A stretch of DNA of 64,000 nucleotides from DATBVX01 sp963705495 (GTDB lineage Bacteria > Pseudomonadota > Gammaproteobacteria > Steroidobacterales > Steroidobacteraceae), in assembly GCA_963705495.1 (NCBI GenBank), contig CAVPJQ010000010.1, positions 62,001 to 126,000 of the forward strand, written 5' to 3'. Below the pieces are notes generated by a model. The model saw only the letters and a program-made list of their open reading frames with translations. It ran no database searches and was not told the origin of the DNA. Of the stretch, positions 9,782-19,024 are shown piece after piece. A program made the translations under genes and the position numbers. The number at the start of each line of letters is the position of its first letter. The stretch's first letter is position 1.

Positions 9782-10887
9782 AGTTCCCGGCGCGCCGTGC
9801 AATGCCCGACCCCGCCGCCTGGAGCGCGAGCAGCTTCGCGAGCCCGGCGGACTACACGGTGGCACTGACGGGGCAGGATCGCGAGGAGCTGTTCGGCGCG
9901 CTGCGCAAGGTCGAGGCGGCCGGCCGCCTGACGCCGACGCACGAGCTCGAGCCCGCGGACTTCAAATTCGGGCCGCTGGCCGAGAAGCTGCAAAAAGCGT
10001 TTCTCGATGTGCGCGATGGTCGCGGCTTCGTGCTGTTGCGCGGCCTGCCGCGCGAGGGTCTCAGCCTGGATCAGTTTGCCGCGGTCGTGTGGGGTGTGGG
10101 CACCTGTTTCGGCTATCCGCTTTCGCAGAATGCAAAGGGCGAGCGGCTCGGGCACGTCATCGACGCCACCGCGTTCGAACCGACGCCGCGTATGTATCGC
10201 AGCGCTCTGGAGCTCGGCTTGCACAACGACGTGACCGCGATGCTGTCGCTGGCCTGCTGGCAGCCGGCGAAGTCCGGCGGCGAGAGTCGACTCGGCAGCG
10301 CGGTGCGTATCCACGATGAGATCGCGCGCCGCGCGCCGCATCTGCTCGAGCCGCTCTATCGTGGTTTTCACTATCACCGGCTGGGCGAAGAGGGACCCGA
10401 CGAGGAGCCCGTCACGCCGTATCGCATTCCGATCTTCTCGCTGATCAATGGCCAGGTGAGCTGCCGCAACGCGCGTGCCGGCTATATCGCCGGCCATCAC
10501 GAGCTCGGGATTCCGATTACCGCGATCGAGCTCGAGGCCATCGACCTGTTCGATGCGATCGCGCGCGAGCCCGAGACCTCCGTCACTTTCGAGCTCGCCC
10601 CCGGTGACATGGTTGTGATCAACAACTACACGGTTCTGCACGCGCGCAAGGCCTTCGAGGAGTACCCGGAGCCGGAGCGCAAGCGGCACCTGCTGCGGCT
10701 TTGGTTCGATGCGGAGGGGTTTCGCGACGTGCCGGCGGAATTCAACCAGATGTCCGCCAACGGCATCCCGTTCCAGCCGGGCCGCTCCTGCACCTACGAT
10801 TTCCAGAAGCTGTTCCAGGAAGTCGAACCGAGACTGCTCGGCTTCAAGCCGGCTGACCGCGTACCGCCACGCACGAGTTCGAGTTGA
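9778..10887 (+). CDS. TauD/TfdA-family Fe(II)/2-oxoglutarate dioxygenase
   Basis: This 369-residue protein has the double-stranded beta-helix layout of the TauD family. Iron ligands are visible as HND (in ELGLHNDVTAML) and a distal His in TVLHARKAFEE. HLLRLWF supplies the Arg expected to bind 2-oxoglutarate. GRGFVLLRGLP near residue 80-90 is typical of the clavaminate synthase-like branch. It would hydroxylate a substrate while turning 2-oxoglutarate into succinate and CO2. It shares four bases with the AcnX small subunit before it and with the transporter after it (TTGA at 10884-10887), suggesting that hydroxylation feeds the AcnX dehydration step. The substrate is unknown. Confidence 0.85.
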   Translation: MKFPARRAMPDPAAWSASSFASPADYTVALTGQDREELFGALRKVEAAGRLTPTHELEPADFKFGPLAEKLQKAFLDVRDGRGFVLLRGLPREGLSLDQFAAVVWGVGTCFGYPLSQNAKGERLGHVIDATAFEPTPRMYRSALELGLHNDVTAMLSLACWQPAKSGGESRLGSAVRIHDEIARRAPHLLEPLYRGFHYHRLGEEGPDEEPVTPYRIPIFSLINGQVSCRNARAGYIAGHHELGIPITAIELEAIDLFDAIAREPETSVTFELAPGDMVVINNYTVLHARKAFEEYPEPERKRHLLRLWFDAEGFRDVPAEFNQMSANGIPFQPGRSCTYDFQKLFQEVEPRLLGFKPADRVPPRTSSS

Positions 10888-12246
10888 CCACCGATCTTTC
10901 CGCAGAGAGGTCCAACGACGCCTGGCCTCCTCCAAGGCGCGCGTGGTACGCCCTCGGCGTGCTGACGGTCGGCCTGCTGGTCGCGACCATCGATCGCAGC
11001 ATCATGTCGCTGCTGGTCGGACCGATCAAACGCGATCTGAACATCACCGATGTGCAGATCGGCATCCTGCTCGGGCCCGCGTTCGTACTCTTCTATGCGT
11101 TCCTGGGCCTGCCGATCGCGCGACTCGCGGATCGCCACAGCCGGCGCTTGATCATCGGCATCGGCATTGCGTTCTGGAGCCTGATGACAGCGCTGTGCGG
11201 GATGGCGCAAACGTACCGTCAACTCTTCTGGGCACGGGTCGGCGTGGGCGCTGGCGAGTCTTCGTTCGGGCCTGCCACGTTCTCGATCCTCACGGATTCA
11301 TTTCCACCGCGGCAGTTGCCACGCGCACTCGCCATCAACGCCATCGGCTTCACCTGGGGAACCGCGCTCGCTTCCATCGTCGGCGGAGCCGTCATCCAGG
11401 CGATCGCGGGAATGCCGCCGGTCATCGTGCCGGCGCTGGGGGAGATCCGACCGTGGCAACTGGTGTTCTTCGCAGTCGGCATTCCTGGTTTCGCGCTGGC
11501 GGCCGTGATGGCGACGGTGCACGAACCGCGCCGCCGCGGACTGATCGCGAGCAAGCTCGCGCCCGACGGCAAACCACAATCGGTCCCGATCAGGGAAATC
11601 ACGGCATTTCTCGGCAACGACTGGAAGACGTTCGTGCCGATTTTCGCAGCGATGGGCATCAAGACCATGCTCGCGTTCGGCGCAGCGATTGTGGACGCCC
11701 GAATTCTTCATTCGGACTTACGGCTGGACCGCGCCTCAAATCGCCTACAGCCAGGGAGTGATCATGCTGGTGGTCTCGCCGCTCGGCCTGCTGACCGGTA
11801 GCTGGCTCGCCGAGCGGTTTGCGAAGAAGGGATATGACGACGCCAATATTCGCGTACTGCAGATCGCGACCATCGCCGTGCTGCCGACGTCGATTCTCTA
11901 TCCGCTGATGCCCGACCCGCAGTGGGCGCTGGCGTTGCTGGCGCTCAACCTGTTCGTCGCCTCGCTGGGGATCGGCCCCGCAAACGCTGCACTGCAGATC
12001 GTCACGCCCAACGAGATGCGTGGGCAGGTTCGTGCCTTGTACATGTTCATCTTCAACGTCATTGGATACGCACTGGGTCCGGTATTCGTGGCGCTGTTCA
12101 CTGTCTACCTGTTCGGCAATGAAGCATCGCTGCGTTATTCACTGTCCACGGCCGCCGCGATCATGGGACCGCTCGCGGTGCTGGTCACCTGGTATGGATT
12201 GCGACCCTATGGACGCAGCGTCGTACGTGCCCGCGCGTGGGCATGA
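10884..12246 (+). CDS. MFS transporter, one-base frame break
   Basis: This is a 12-helix major-facilitator protein of about 453 residues once a single extra base near 11691 (GCGATTGTGG) is removed. The first frame runs from TTG 10884 to LAFGAAI; the second resumes at WTPEFFIRTYGWTAPQ and ends at TGA 12244-12246. The motif after helix 2 (GLPIARLADRHSRR) and RVGVGAGESSFGPA mark the spinster-like/aromatic-acid MFS type. The paralogue at 14203-15601 aligns across the break (LAFGGQAWHAAFFARTYGW), supporting a one-base insertion. The start overlaps the dioxygenase stop. It likely imports the pathway substrate or exports a product across the inner membrane. Confidence 0.8.
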
Positions 12247-12260
12247 AGAGGAACAGACAC

Positions 12261-13268
12261 ATGAAGAAAGTCACCGGCAGAGTCGCATTCATCACCGGTG
12301 GTGGCAGCGGCATCGGTCTCGGCATGGCCCGGGTCTTTCATGCTGCCGGAATGAAGGTCGTGATTGCGGATCTCGACCCGCAGCACCTGGATGCGGCGTT
12401 GACTCACTTCCGCGCGCAGCCGCAAGCCGTGCATGCCATCAAGCTCGATGTCACCAATCGTGAAGCGATGGCACGTGCTGCAGATGAGGTCGAACGTGTC
12501 TTCGGAAAGGTTCACGTCCTGTGCAACAACGCGGGCGTGGGCGTCTTCGGCTCGCTGCTGGAGGCGAGCTACGACGACTGGGACTGGGCGCTCAGCGTCA
12601 ACCTCGGCGGTGCCATCAACGGTGTGCAGACCTTTCTGCCGCGCATGCTTGCGCATGGCGAAGGCGGGCACATCGTCACCACATCCTCGATGTCGGGCTT
12701 GCTGGCCTGCATCGGGGGCATCTACATCACGAGCAAGTACGCGCTCGTCGGGTACATGGAAACGTTGCGCCTCGAACTGGCGTCGCACCGCATTGGTGTC
12801 TCCGTGTTGTGTCCGGGCCTGGTCAATACGGCGATCTTCGAGGGCGAGAACTCACGACCGGCACGTTATCGCAACACCCGCTTCCGTGCGCTCGTCAGCG
12901 ACGCTGAGGGCGATGTGATGCGCGAGCAGGTCCTGCCGACGGGGATGGATCCCATGGAGATTGGCCGACGCGTGCTCGAGGGAATTCGACGCAATGACCT
13001 CTACATCCTGACGCACCCCGAATACGAGCCGGGTCTGCGCGAGCGCTTCGAGGCAATCCTGGCGTCATTTCCGGCCGAAACAGCGCCGGCGCCGAGGGTT
13101 GCCGCCTCGGCAGGGGTGCTGCGTCATCCGATGTTCGCGGCCGAGCGCGATCGCCGGCTCGCGGAGCGTCGCAAGCGATCGCCGACCAAGGCGCGTCGCA
13201 AGTCGAAGCGCGCGAGTGAAGATCAGGCAGGCGGGACAAGCGCCAACGCGAAGCGCAAAGCCAGGTAG
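12261..13268 (+). CDS. Short-chain dehydrogenase/reductase, LigD/LigL-like
   Basis: This 335-residue SDR has GGGSGIGLG for the dinucleotide, NNAG, a serine in TTSSMSG and the catalytic Y155/K159 (YITSK). The segments DWDWALSVNLGGAINGVQTFLPRM and LYILTHPEYEPGLRERFEAIL are typical of a subgroup that includes the C-alpha dehydrogenases LigD/LigL/LigN/LigO of lignin beta-aryl ether breakdown, and related steroid or aryl alcohol dehydrogenases. The C-terminus is an unusual Lys/Arg-rich tail (about the last 45 residues). AGAGGAAC before ATG 12261 supports this start; ATG 12243, overlapping the MFS stop, is an alternative. A paralogue follows immediately. Oxidation of a benzylic alcohol is the favoured but unproven role. 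Confidence 0.85.
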   Translation: MKKVTGRVAFITGGGSGIGLGMARVFHAAGMKVVIADLDPQHLDAALTHFRAQPQAVHAIKLDVTNREAMARAADEVERVFGKVHVLCNNAGVGVFGSLLEASYDDWDWALSVNLGGAINGVQTFLPRMLAHGEGGHIVTTSSMSGLLACIGGIYITSKYALVGYMETLRLELASHRIGVSVLCPGLVNTAIFEGENSRPARYRNTRFRALVSDAEGDVMREQVLPTGMDPMEIGRRVLEGIRRNDLYILTHPEYEPGLRERFEAILASFPAETAPAPRVAASAGVLRHPMFAAERDRRLAERRKRSPTKARRKSKRASEDQAGGTSANAKRKAR

Positions 13269-13292
13269 ACGCGGGTTCGCGAAGGGGGGGAT

Positions 13293-14187
13293 ATGAGAGA
13301 CGTTCAGGGCAAGGTGGCATTCGTTACCGGCGGTGGCAGCGGCATCGGCCTGGGGCTCGCGAAGGTTCTTACCGCGGCCGGGATGAAAGTCGTCATCGCC
13401 GACATCCGTGCGGATCATCTGAAGAGGGCGCAGGCGGAGCTGCGCGATGCCGGACGCGATGTGCATGCCATCGAGCTGGATGTCACCGATCGCAAGGCGA
13501 TGGACAGAGCAGCCGCATGAGACGCTGCGCGTATTCGGCAAGGTCCATCTCGTCTGCAACAATGCCGGCGTCAGTATCTTCGGCCCGATGGACCAGGCGA
13601 CCTACGAGGACTGGGACTGGATCATGGGCGTCAACGTCGACGGCGTGATCAATGGAATCCAGAGCTTCGTGCCGCGGATCAAGGCGCACGGCGAGGGCGG
13701 CCACATCGTCAATACCGCATCGATGGCGGGCCTGATCGTCGGGCCGGGCTTTGGCATCTACTCGGCCTCGAAGTTTGCCGTCTTCGGGCTCACGGCCGCG
13801 CTGCGTTACGATCTGGCGCCACACAACATCGGGGTCTCGGTGCTCTGCCCGGGATTCGTCCGCAGTAATATTCATGAAGCCGTGCTCAGCCGTCCAAACC
13901 ACCTCGCACGCAGCGGCTACCGCGTGAGCAAGGAAGACATTGCACGGCTCGACCAGGTCCTGTCCGTAGGCATGGCGCCGATCGATGTCGCCAAGCGTGT
14001 GCTCGGGGGTATCCAACGCAACGAGCTCTACATCTTCCCGCACGCCGAATTCAAGGACGAGTTGCGCGAGCTGTTCGACGGGATTCTCGCAGCATTGCCG
14101 GACGCAGCGCCGGATCCCCAGCGCATGGCCATGGAAGATGGCCGCCGCGCGCGCAAGAAGGAAGCACCCGGCATGAGACAACAATGA
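13293..14187 (+). CDS. Short-chain dehydrogenase/reductase, LigD/LigL-like, one-base frame break
   Basis: ATG 13293 (after an AAGGGGGGG ribosome site) opens MRDVQGKVAFVTGGGSGIG. The frame hits TGA near 13518, but the protein continues one base later as ETLRVFGKVHLVCNNAG and ends at 14187. Removing one C near 13516 gives a 297-residue SDR with Y156/K160 (YSASK), DWIMGVNVDGVINGIQSF and a C-terminal ELYIFPHAEFKDELRELF. This resembles LigD-type C-alpha dehydrogenases even more closely than the preceding gene does. In sphingomonads, paired LigD/LigL-type enzymes act on different stereoisomers of the same alcohol, so the tandem pair here may be stereocomplementary. The break may be a sequencing error. 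Confidence 0.8.
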
Positions 14188-14202
14188 GACCCGAGGTGAG
14201 CT

Positions 14203-15601
14203 GTGAATGACCTGACTTCCGCGGCCCCGGGACAGCCGGCTGCCAGCGACCGGCCCTGGCCCAGCCCGAGGCAGGCGTGGTACGCAGTCGGGATATTCGC
14301 GCTTGCGCTGATGGTCAATTTTCTCGACCGCGGAATCGTCGGGCTCCTCGTGCAACCCATCAAGCGCGACCTGCACCTCAGTGACTTTCGTATCAGCCTG
14401 ATCATCGGCTTCGCATTCGTGTGCATGTACGTGATCCTGGGCTTGCCGATCGCGCGCATGGTCGACGTACGCAGCCGCCGCGTCATCTTGACCTGCGGGA
14501 TCACGGCCTGGAGTATCGCGACCACGCTGTGCGGCCTGGCGCAGAATTTCTGGCAGCTGTTCGTGGCGCGCATCGGTGTGGGCGCGGGCGAATCGTGCAG
14601 CGGACCGGCAACCTTTTCGATGATGGCGGACCTTTTCCCGCCGCGACAACTGCCGCGCGCCATCGCGGTGCTCAATTTCGGGTTCATCGCTGGAACCGGC
14701 ATGTCGCTGCTGGCGGGCGGTGCGGCGATCGCGTGGATCAGCTCATGGCCGTCGATCTCGCTGCCCGTGATCGGAGCGCTGTACGACTGGCAACTCGTGT
14801 TCATCGTCGTAGGGCTGCCCGGGTTTCATCGTTGCGGCGCTGATGATGACGGTGAAGGAACCCATTCGTCGTGGCCTTGCGGTCACCGGGCCGAGCGGCA
14901 AGCCACAATCGATCCCGATTCGCGAGGTGGTTCACTATCTGCTGCAGCACCGGACCACCTACGCGCCGATGTTCATCGGCGTCGCATCAAGTACCGTGCT
15001 CGCCTTCGGTGGCCAGGCCTGGCACGCGGCATTCTTCGCTCGCACCTATGGCTGGAGCGCCCCGCAGTTCGCCACGATATTCGGAATCGCCATCGTGATT
15101 CTCGGACCTTTCACCCTGATTGCGGGCAGCATGCTCGCGGAGCGATTTGCCAGGCAGGGCAAGCTCGATGCCAATCTGCGCGTGACACTGCTGGCGGCGG
15201 TGCTGACCCTGGTACCGACATTGTTGTATCCGTTCATGCCGACCCCGGAGCTGGCCATCGCGCTCGTCATCGTGGGTTTCCTGGCCGGGATGCTGACTCC
15301 CGGTCCCTACAATGCGGCGTTGCAGATCGTCACGCCCAACCAGATGCGCGGCCAGGTCACGGCGCTATTCCTGTTCGTGTTCAACATCGTCGGGTTCGGG
15401 CTCGGCGCGACCATCGTGGCGACCTTCACCAACTTCGTGTTCGGCGATGAGAACATGCTGCGCTACTCACTGGCGGCAACGGCGGCAGTCATGGGGCCGA
15501 TCTCGATCCTCTGCTTCTGGCTGGGCCTCAAGCCCTACGCGCGCAGCGTCGAACGGATGGGAGCGCACCACGACGTCGTGGTCGCGCCGTCGAGGCACTA
15601 G
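14203..15601 (+). CDS. MFS transporter, one-base frame break
   Basis: This is a second spinster-like MFS protein, about 465 residues after removing one T in the run near 14824-14826 (GGGTTTCATC). The first frame begins at GTG 14203 after GAGGTGAG and reaches VVGLPGF. The second continues IVAALMMTVKEPIRRGLAVTG to the stop at 15599-15601. It shares GLPIARMVDVRSRR, RIGVGAGES and the TYGWSAPQ segment with the transporter at 10884-12246. The two transporters flank the two SDR genes, so the MFS-SDR / SDR-MFS block looks like an old duplication. Substrate unknown. Confidence 0.8.
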
Positions 15602-15613
15602 GCGGATCGGCGC

Positions 15614-17323
15614 ATGTATTCGACCGGTGCAGCCATGCTCGAGGCTCTGCAGGAGGCAGGCGTCGAGTACCTGTTCGTGAATCTCGGCAGCGATCACACC
15701 GCGTTGATGGAGGCAATCGCGCAAGCGCACGCGGATGGCCGCGCCGTGCCGAAACTCATCACCGCGCCCCACGAAATGGTGGCGCTCAGTGCCGCACATG
15801 GGTTTGCACAAATTTCGGGGCGGGCGCAGGGCGTCATCGTCCACGTGGAATGTGGCACGCAGTCGCTCGCCGGCGCGATTCACAACGTGGCGAAGGGTCG
15901 CATACCGGTGTTTATCTTTGCCGGCACCTCGCCCGCAACCCAGGAAGGCGAGGCGCGTGGCAGCCGCAACGAGTTCATCCATTGGATCCAGGACGTGTTC
16001 GATCAGCGCGGGATCGTGCGTGGCTACATGCGCTACGACAACGAGATCCGCGTCGGCGCGAACGTGAAGCAGCTCGTGCATCGCGCGCTGCAGTTCGCTT
16101 ACAGCGATCCGAAAGGGCCGGTCTACCTGATGGCGGCGCGCGAAGTGATGGAGCAGCAGATCGCGCCAGTAAAGACCGATCTCGCACAATGGCCGCGCAT
16201 GTCACCTGCTGCGTTGCGAGCAGAAGATGCCGCACTCGTGGCGCGGTTCCTGGCGCAGAGTCATCGACCACTCATCGTCACGTCCTATGTCGGACGCAAC
16301 CACGCCGCCGTAGCTGAGCTCGTGCGCCTGTGCCGGCGCATCGGCGCAGGTGTCCTCGAGTCGGTGCCGAACTACTGCAACTTCCCATCCGACGACCCGC
16401 TCTACCAGGGCAACCAGTGGAACGAGGCGCGCCAGCACCCCGCGCTCGCGCAGGCGGATACGATCCTGGTGATCGACAGCGACGTGCCGTGGATTCCCCA
16501 GATCAATCGGCCATCCGCCGACGCCCGCATCATTCACATCGATGTCGATCCGCTCAAGCAGCAGATGCCGCTTTGGTATATCGGTGCGCAGCACATCTTT
16601 CGCGCCGATGCGGCAACTGCACTCAGGCAGATCAATGAGCAACTCGACGGCATCGCACTGGATGCCGCGCGCGTTCGCGAGCGAACCAGTCACTACGCCC
16701 AGCGACATGCTCAGCGCCAGGAACGGCTGGATCGCCTCGAAGCCGGTGAGGCGGACCAGATCACGCCCGAGTTCCTGACCGCCTGCGTGCGCCGCGCGAT
16801 CGGTGAAGATGCAGTGGTCTTGAGCGAGGGTGTGACCAACTTTCCCGCGATTGCCGATCACAGCGGCCGGCGCAAGCCTGGAACCCTGTTCGTGAGCGGC
16901 GGCGGATCGCTCGGCTGGAACGGCGGCGCGGCGGTCGGCATGAAGCTGGCACAGCCGGATTCACTGATGGCAGCCCTGACGGGTGATGGGTCCTACATGT
17001 TTTCGATGCCTTCGACAGTGCACTGGATGGCTAAGCGCTACGCCACGCCATTCCTGCACGTCGTCTACAACAATGGCGGCTGGAAGGCGCCGCGCTATTC
17101 GACGCTCGCGGTCCATCCGCAGGGGCAGGCAAGCCGCACTGCGGATCTCGGTATCAGCTTCGATCCGCCGCCGGACTACGCAGGCATCGCCGCGGCGGCG
17201 GGCGGTGCGCATGCGGAGATCGTGCACAAACCGCACGAGGTTGCTCCGGCTCTCGAGCGCGCGCTGCGCGCCGTGCACGAGGAACGCCGCTGCGCCGTGA
17301 TCGATGCGTGGCTGCCGCGATGA
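15614..17323 (+). CDS. Thiamine-diphosphate-dependent enzyme, acetolactate synthase-like
   Basis: This 569-residue ThDP enzyme has the usual order of Pyr, central and PP domains. The Pyr domain carries the cofactor-activating Glu in APHEMVALSAAHGFA. The PP domain carries GDGSYMFSMP...VVYNNGGW, the GDG-(X)n-NN motif that binds Mg-ThDP. The central domain has the dehydrogenase-like core (DTILVIDSDVPW, IIHIDVDPLKQ). It is not a biosynthetic IlvB/IlvI by context, since no regulatory subunit follows. It may be a carboligase or a 2-oxo acid decarboxylase/lyase working with the next gene, from which it is separated by 7 bases. The specific reaction cannot be assigned. Confidence 0.85.
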   Translation: MYSTGAAMLEALQEAGVEYLFVNLGSDHTALMEAIAQAHADGRAVPKLITAPHEMVALSAAHGFAQISGRAQGVIVHVECGTQSLAGAIHNVAKGRIPVFIFAGTSPATQEGEARGSRNEFIHWIQDVFDQRGIVRGYMRYDNEIRVGANVKQLVHRALQFAYSDPKGPVYLMAAREVMEQQIAPVKTDLAQWPRMSPAALRAEDAALVARFLAQSHRPLIVTSYVGRNHAAVAELVRLCRRIGAGVLESVPNYCNFPSDDPLYQGNQWNEARQHPALAQADTILVIDSDVPWIPQINRPSADARIIHIDVDPLKQQMPLWYIGAQHIFRADAATALRQINEQLDGIALDAARVRERTSHYAQRHAQRQERLDRLEAGEADQITPEFLTACVRRAIGEDAVVLSEGVTNFPAIADHSGRRKPGTLFVSGGGSLGWNGGAAVGMKLAQPDSLMAALTGDGSYMFSMPSTVHWMAKRYATPFLHVVYNNGGWKAPRYSTLAVHPQGQASRTADLGISFDPPPDYAGIAAAAGGAHAEIVHKPHEVAPALERALRAVHEERRCAVIDAWLPR

Positions 17324-17330
17324 GTAGCCC

Positions 17331-18941
17331 ATGATCACGATTCGCGGCTCGGGACTCACGATCAGAGATATCGCCCTCGTCGCGCGCGGCGAACCCGTGG
17401 AGCTCACCCGCGAAGCGGCTGTGCGACAGCGTATGGAAGACTCCCAGCGGCTGATCGCCGCCGCAGTGCAGGGCGGCAAGTCGATTTATGGCGTGACCAC
17501 GCTTTATGGCGGCATGGCCAATCGCGCCGTTCCGAAGCAGTTATCGCGCGAGCTTTCTACTCATGCGATCTGGTCGCACAAGACAACCACCGGCGAGAGG
17601 CTGCCGCCCGGGGACGTTCGTGCCGCGATGCTGTTGCGCGCGAACTCCCTCATGCATGGCGTCTCCGGCGTGCGTCTTCAGATCGTGGAACGCTTCGTGG
17701 CGTTCCTCAACGCCAACGCGCTACCCCATGTCTTCGAGCAGGGGTCGATTGGGGCGAGTGGCGACCTCGTGCCACTGGCCTACATCGCCGGTGCAGTCCT
17801 CGGCGTCGATCGCGCGTACCAGTTGGACCTCGGCGGCGAGACGCTCGACTCACATGCTGCATTGGCGCGCCTGGGACTGGAGCCGCTGGCACTCGAGCCC
17901 AAGGAGGGCCTGGCGCTCGTCAACGGCACGTCCGTTTCGACTGGCATAGCGGCGAACTCCATCGCGCGCGCCCAGCAGCTCCTCAACCTGACTCTGGCGC
18001 TGCACGCGCTTTACGTGCAGTCGCTCTATGGAACGGACCAGTCGTACCACCCGTTCATCCACGAGCACAAGCCGCATCCTGGCCAGGTGTGGGCGGCAAG
18101 CGAGATGCGACGGCTGCTCAAGGGCTCGCGCCTCATTCACGATGAGTCGAGCGGTGATCGGCAGCACCGCACGGGCGGCCTGATCCAGGATCGCTATTCA
18201 GTGCGCTGCCTGCCGCAGTACCTCGGACCGATCGTCGATGGCTTCGGCAGCATCGCGCGGCAGATCGAGACCGAGGCCAACTCCGCCAACGATAATCCCT
18301 TGATCGATCCGGCGAGCGGCACGATCTATCACTGCGGAAACTTCCTCGCCCAGTACACCGCGGTCGCCATGGACCAGTTGCGTTACTACGTCGGGCTGCT
18401 GGCGAAGCATCTCGATGTGCAGATCGCGTTGCTGGTGATGCCGGAATTCAGCAACGGCTTGCCGCCATCATTGATCGGCAACCCGGGTCATCCGATCAAC
18501 GTCGGGTTCAAATCGCTGCAGGTCGTGAATCATTCGATCATGCCGCTGCTGAGCTACTACGGCGCTTCACTCGCGGACCGCTTCCCGACGCACGCTGAGC
18601 AGTTCAACCAGAACATCAACAGCCAGGCAATGGGCTCCGCCAACCTGGCACGTCGTTCCCTCGATCTGTTCGAGCACTATCTCGCCAACGCGCTGCTGTT
18701 CGCCGTGCAGGCAGCGGAGCTGAGAACCCAGACGGTGGAGGGACACTACGACGCGCGACGCTGCCTTTCTCCCGCCACGGCGCGTGTCTACGAAGCAGTG
18801 CGCAATGTGATCGGCAAGCCCGTCGGCGGCAATCGACCGCTGATCTGGAATGACAGTGAGCAGTCGTTCGAGCCGATGGCGGAGCGGCTACTGCTCGATC
18901 TGCGCCATCGAGGCCTGATCATCGCGTCGTTACTAGATTAG
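17331..18941 (+). CDS. MIO-type aromatic amino acid ammonia-lyase (PAL/TAL/HAL family)
   Basis: This 536-residue protein contains GASGD (A142-S143-G144), which self-cyclises to the MIO electrophile, and the catalytic Tyr at residue 53 (SIYGVTT). Long stretches such as NSxNDNPLID-like ANSANDNPLID, LAKHLDVQIALL, PEFSNGLPPSL and FPTHAEQFNQNINSQ follow cyanobacterial-type phenylalanine ammonia-lyases. The substrate-selectivity pair, however, is W81-S82-H83: Ser-His is the pair usual in histidine ammonia-lyases, whereas PAL has Phe-Leu and TAL His-Leu. Substrate (His, Tyr, Phe or another) is therefore uncertain. It removes ammonia from an alpha-amino acid without other cofactors. It lies 7 bases after the ThDP enzyme and is the last gene of the run. 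Confidence 0.88.
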   Translation: MITIRGSGLTIRDIALVARGEPVELTREAAVRQRMEDSQRLIAAAVQGGKSIYGVTTLYGGMANRAVPKQLSRELSTHAIWSHKTTTGERLPPGDVRAAMLLRANSLMHGVSGVRLQIVERFVAFLNANALPHVFEQGSIGASGDLVPLAYIAGAVLGVDRAYQLDLGGETLDSHAALARLGLEPLALEPKEGLALVNGTSVSTGIAANSIARAQQLLNLTLALHALYVQSLYGTDQSYHPFIHEHKPHPGQVWAASEMRRLLKGSRLIHDESSGDRQHRTGGLIQDRYSVRCLPQYLGPIVDGFGSIARQIETEANSANDNPLIDPASGTIYHCGNFLAQYTAVAMDQLRYYVGLLAKHLDVQIALLVMPEFSNGLPPSLIGNPGHPINVGFKSLQVVNHSIMPLLSYYGASLADRFPTHAEQFNQNINSQAMGSANLARRSLDLFEHYLANALLFAVQAAELRTQTVEGHYDARRCLSPATARVYEAVRNVIGKPVGGNRPLIWNDSEQSFEPMAERLLLDLRHRGLIIASLLD

Positions 18942-18963
18942 CAATCTGTGCCACGTCCGTGGC

Positions 18964-18991
18964 TTGACTGAGTGCGCGCTGCCGCTACGCT
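18964..18991 (+). promoter_or_regulatory. Probable sigma70 promoter for the DUF1579-like gene
   Basis: TTGACT at 18964-18969 and TACGCT at 18986-18991 are separated by 16 bases and lie 33 bases before GTG 19025. A small inverted repeat (GCCACG-TC-CGTGGC, about 18950-18963) just upstream may end the ammonia-lyase transcript. Confidence 0.4.
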
Positions 18992-19024
18992 GATGCAACC
19001 CCATTTGCGTGCATCCGAGGCCAA

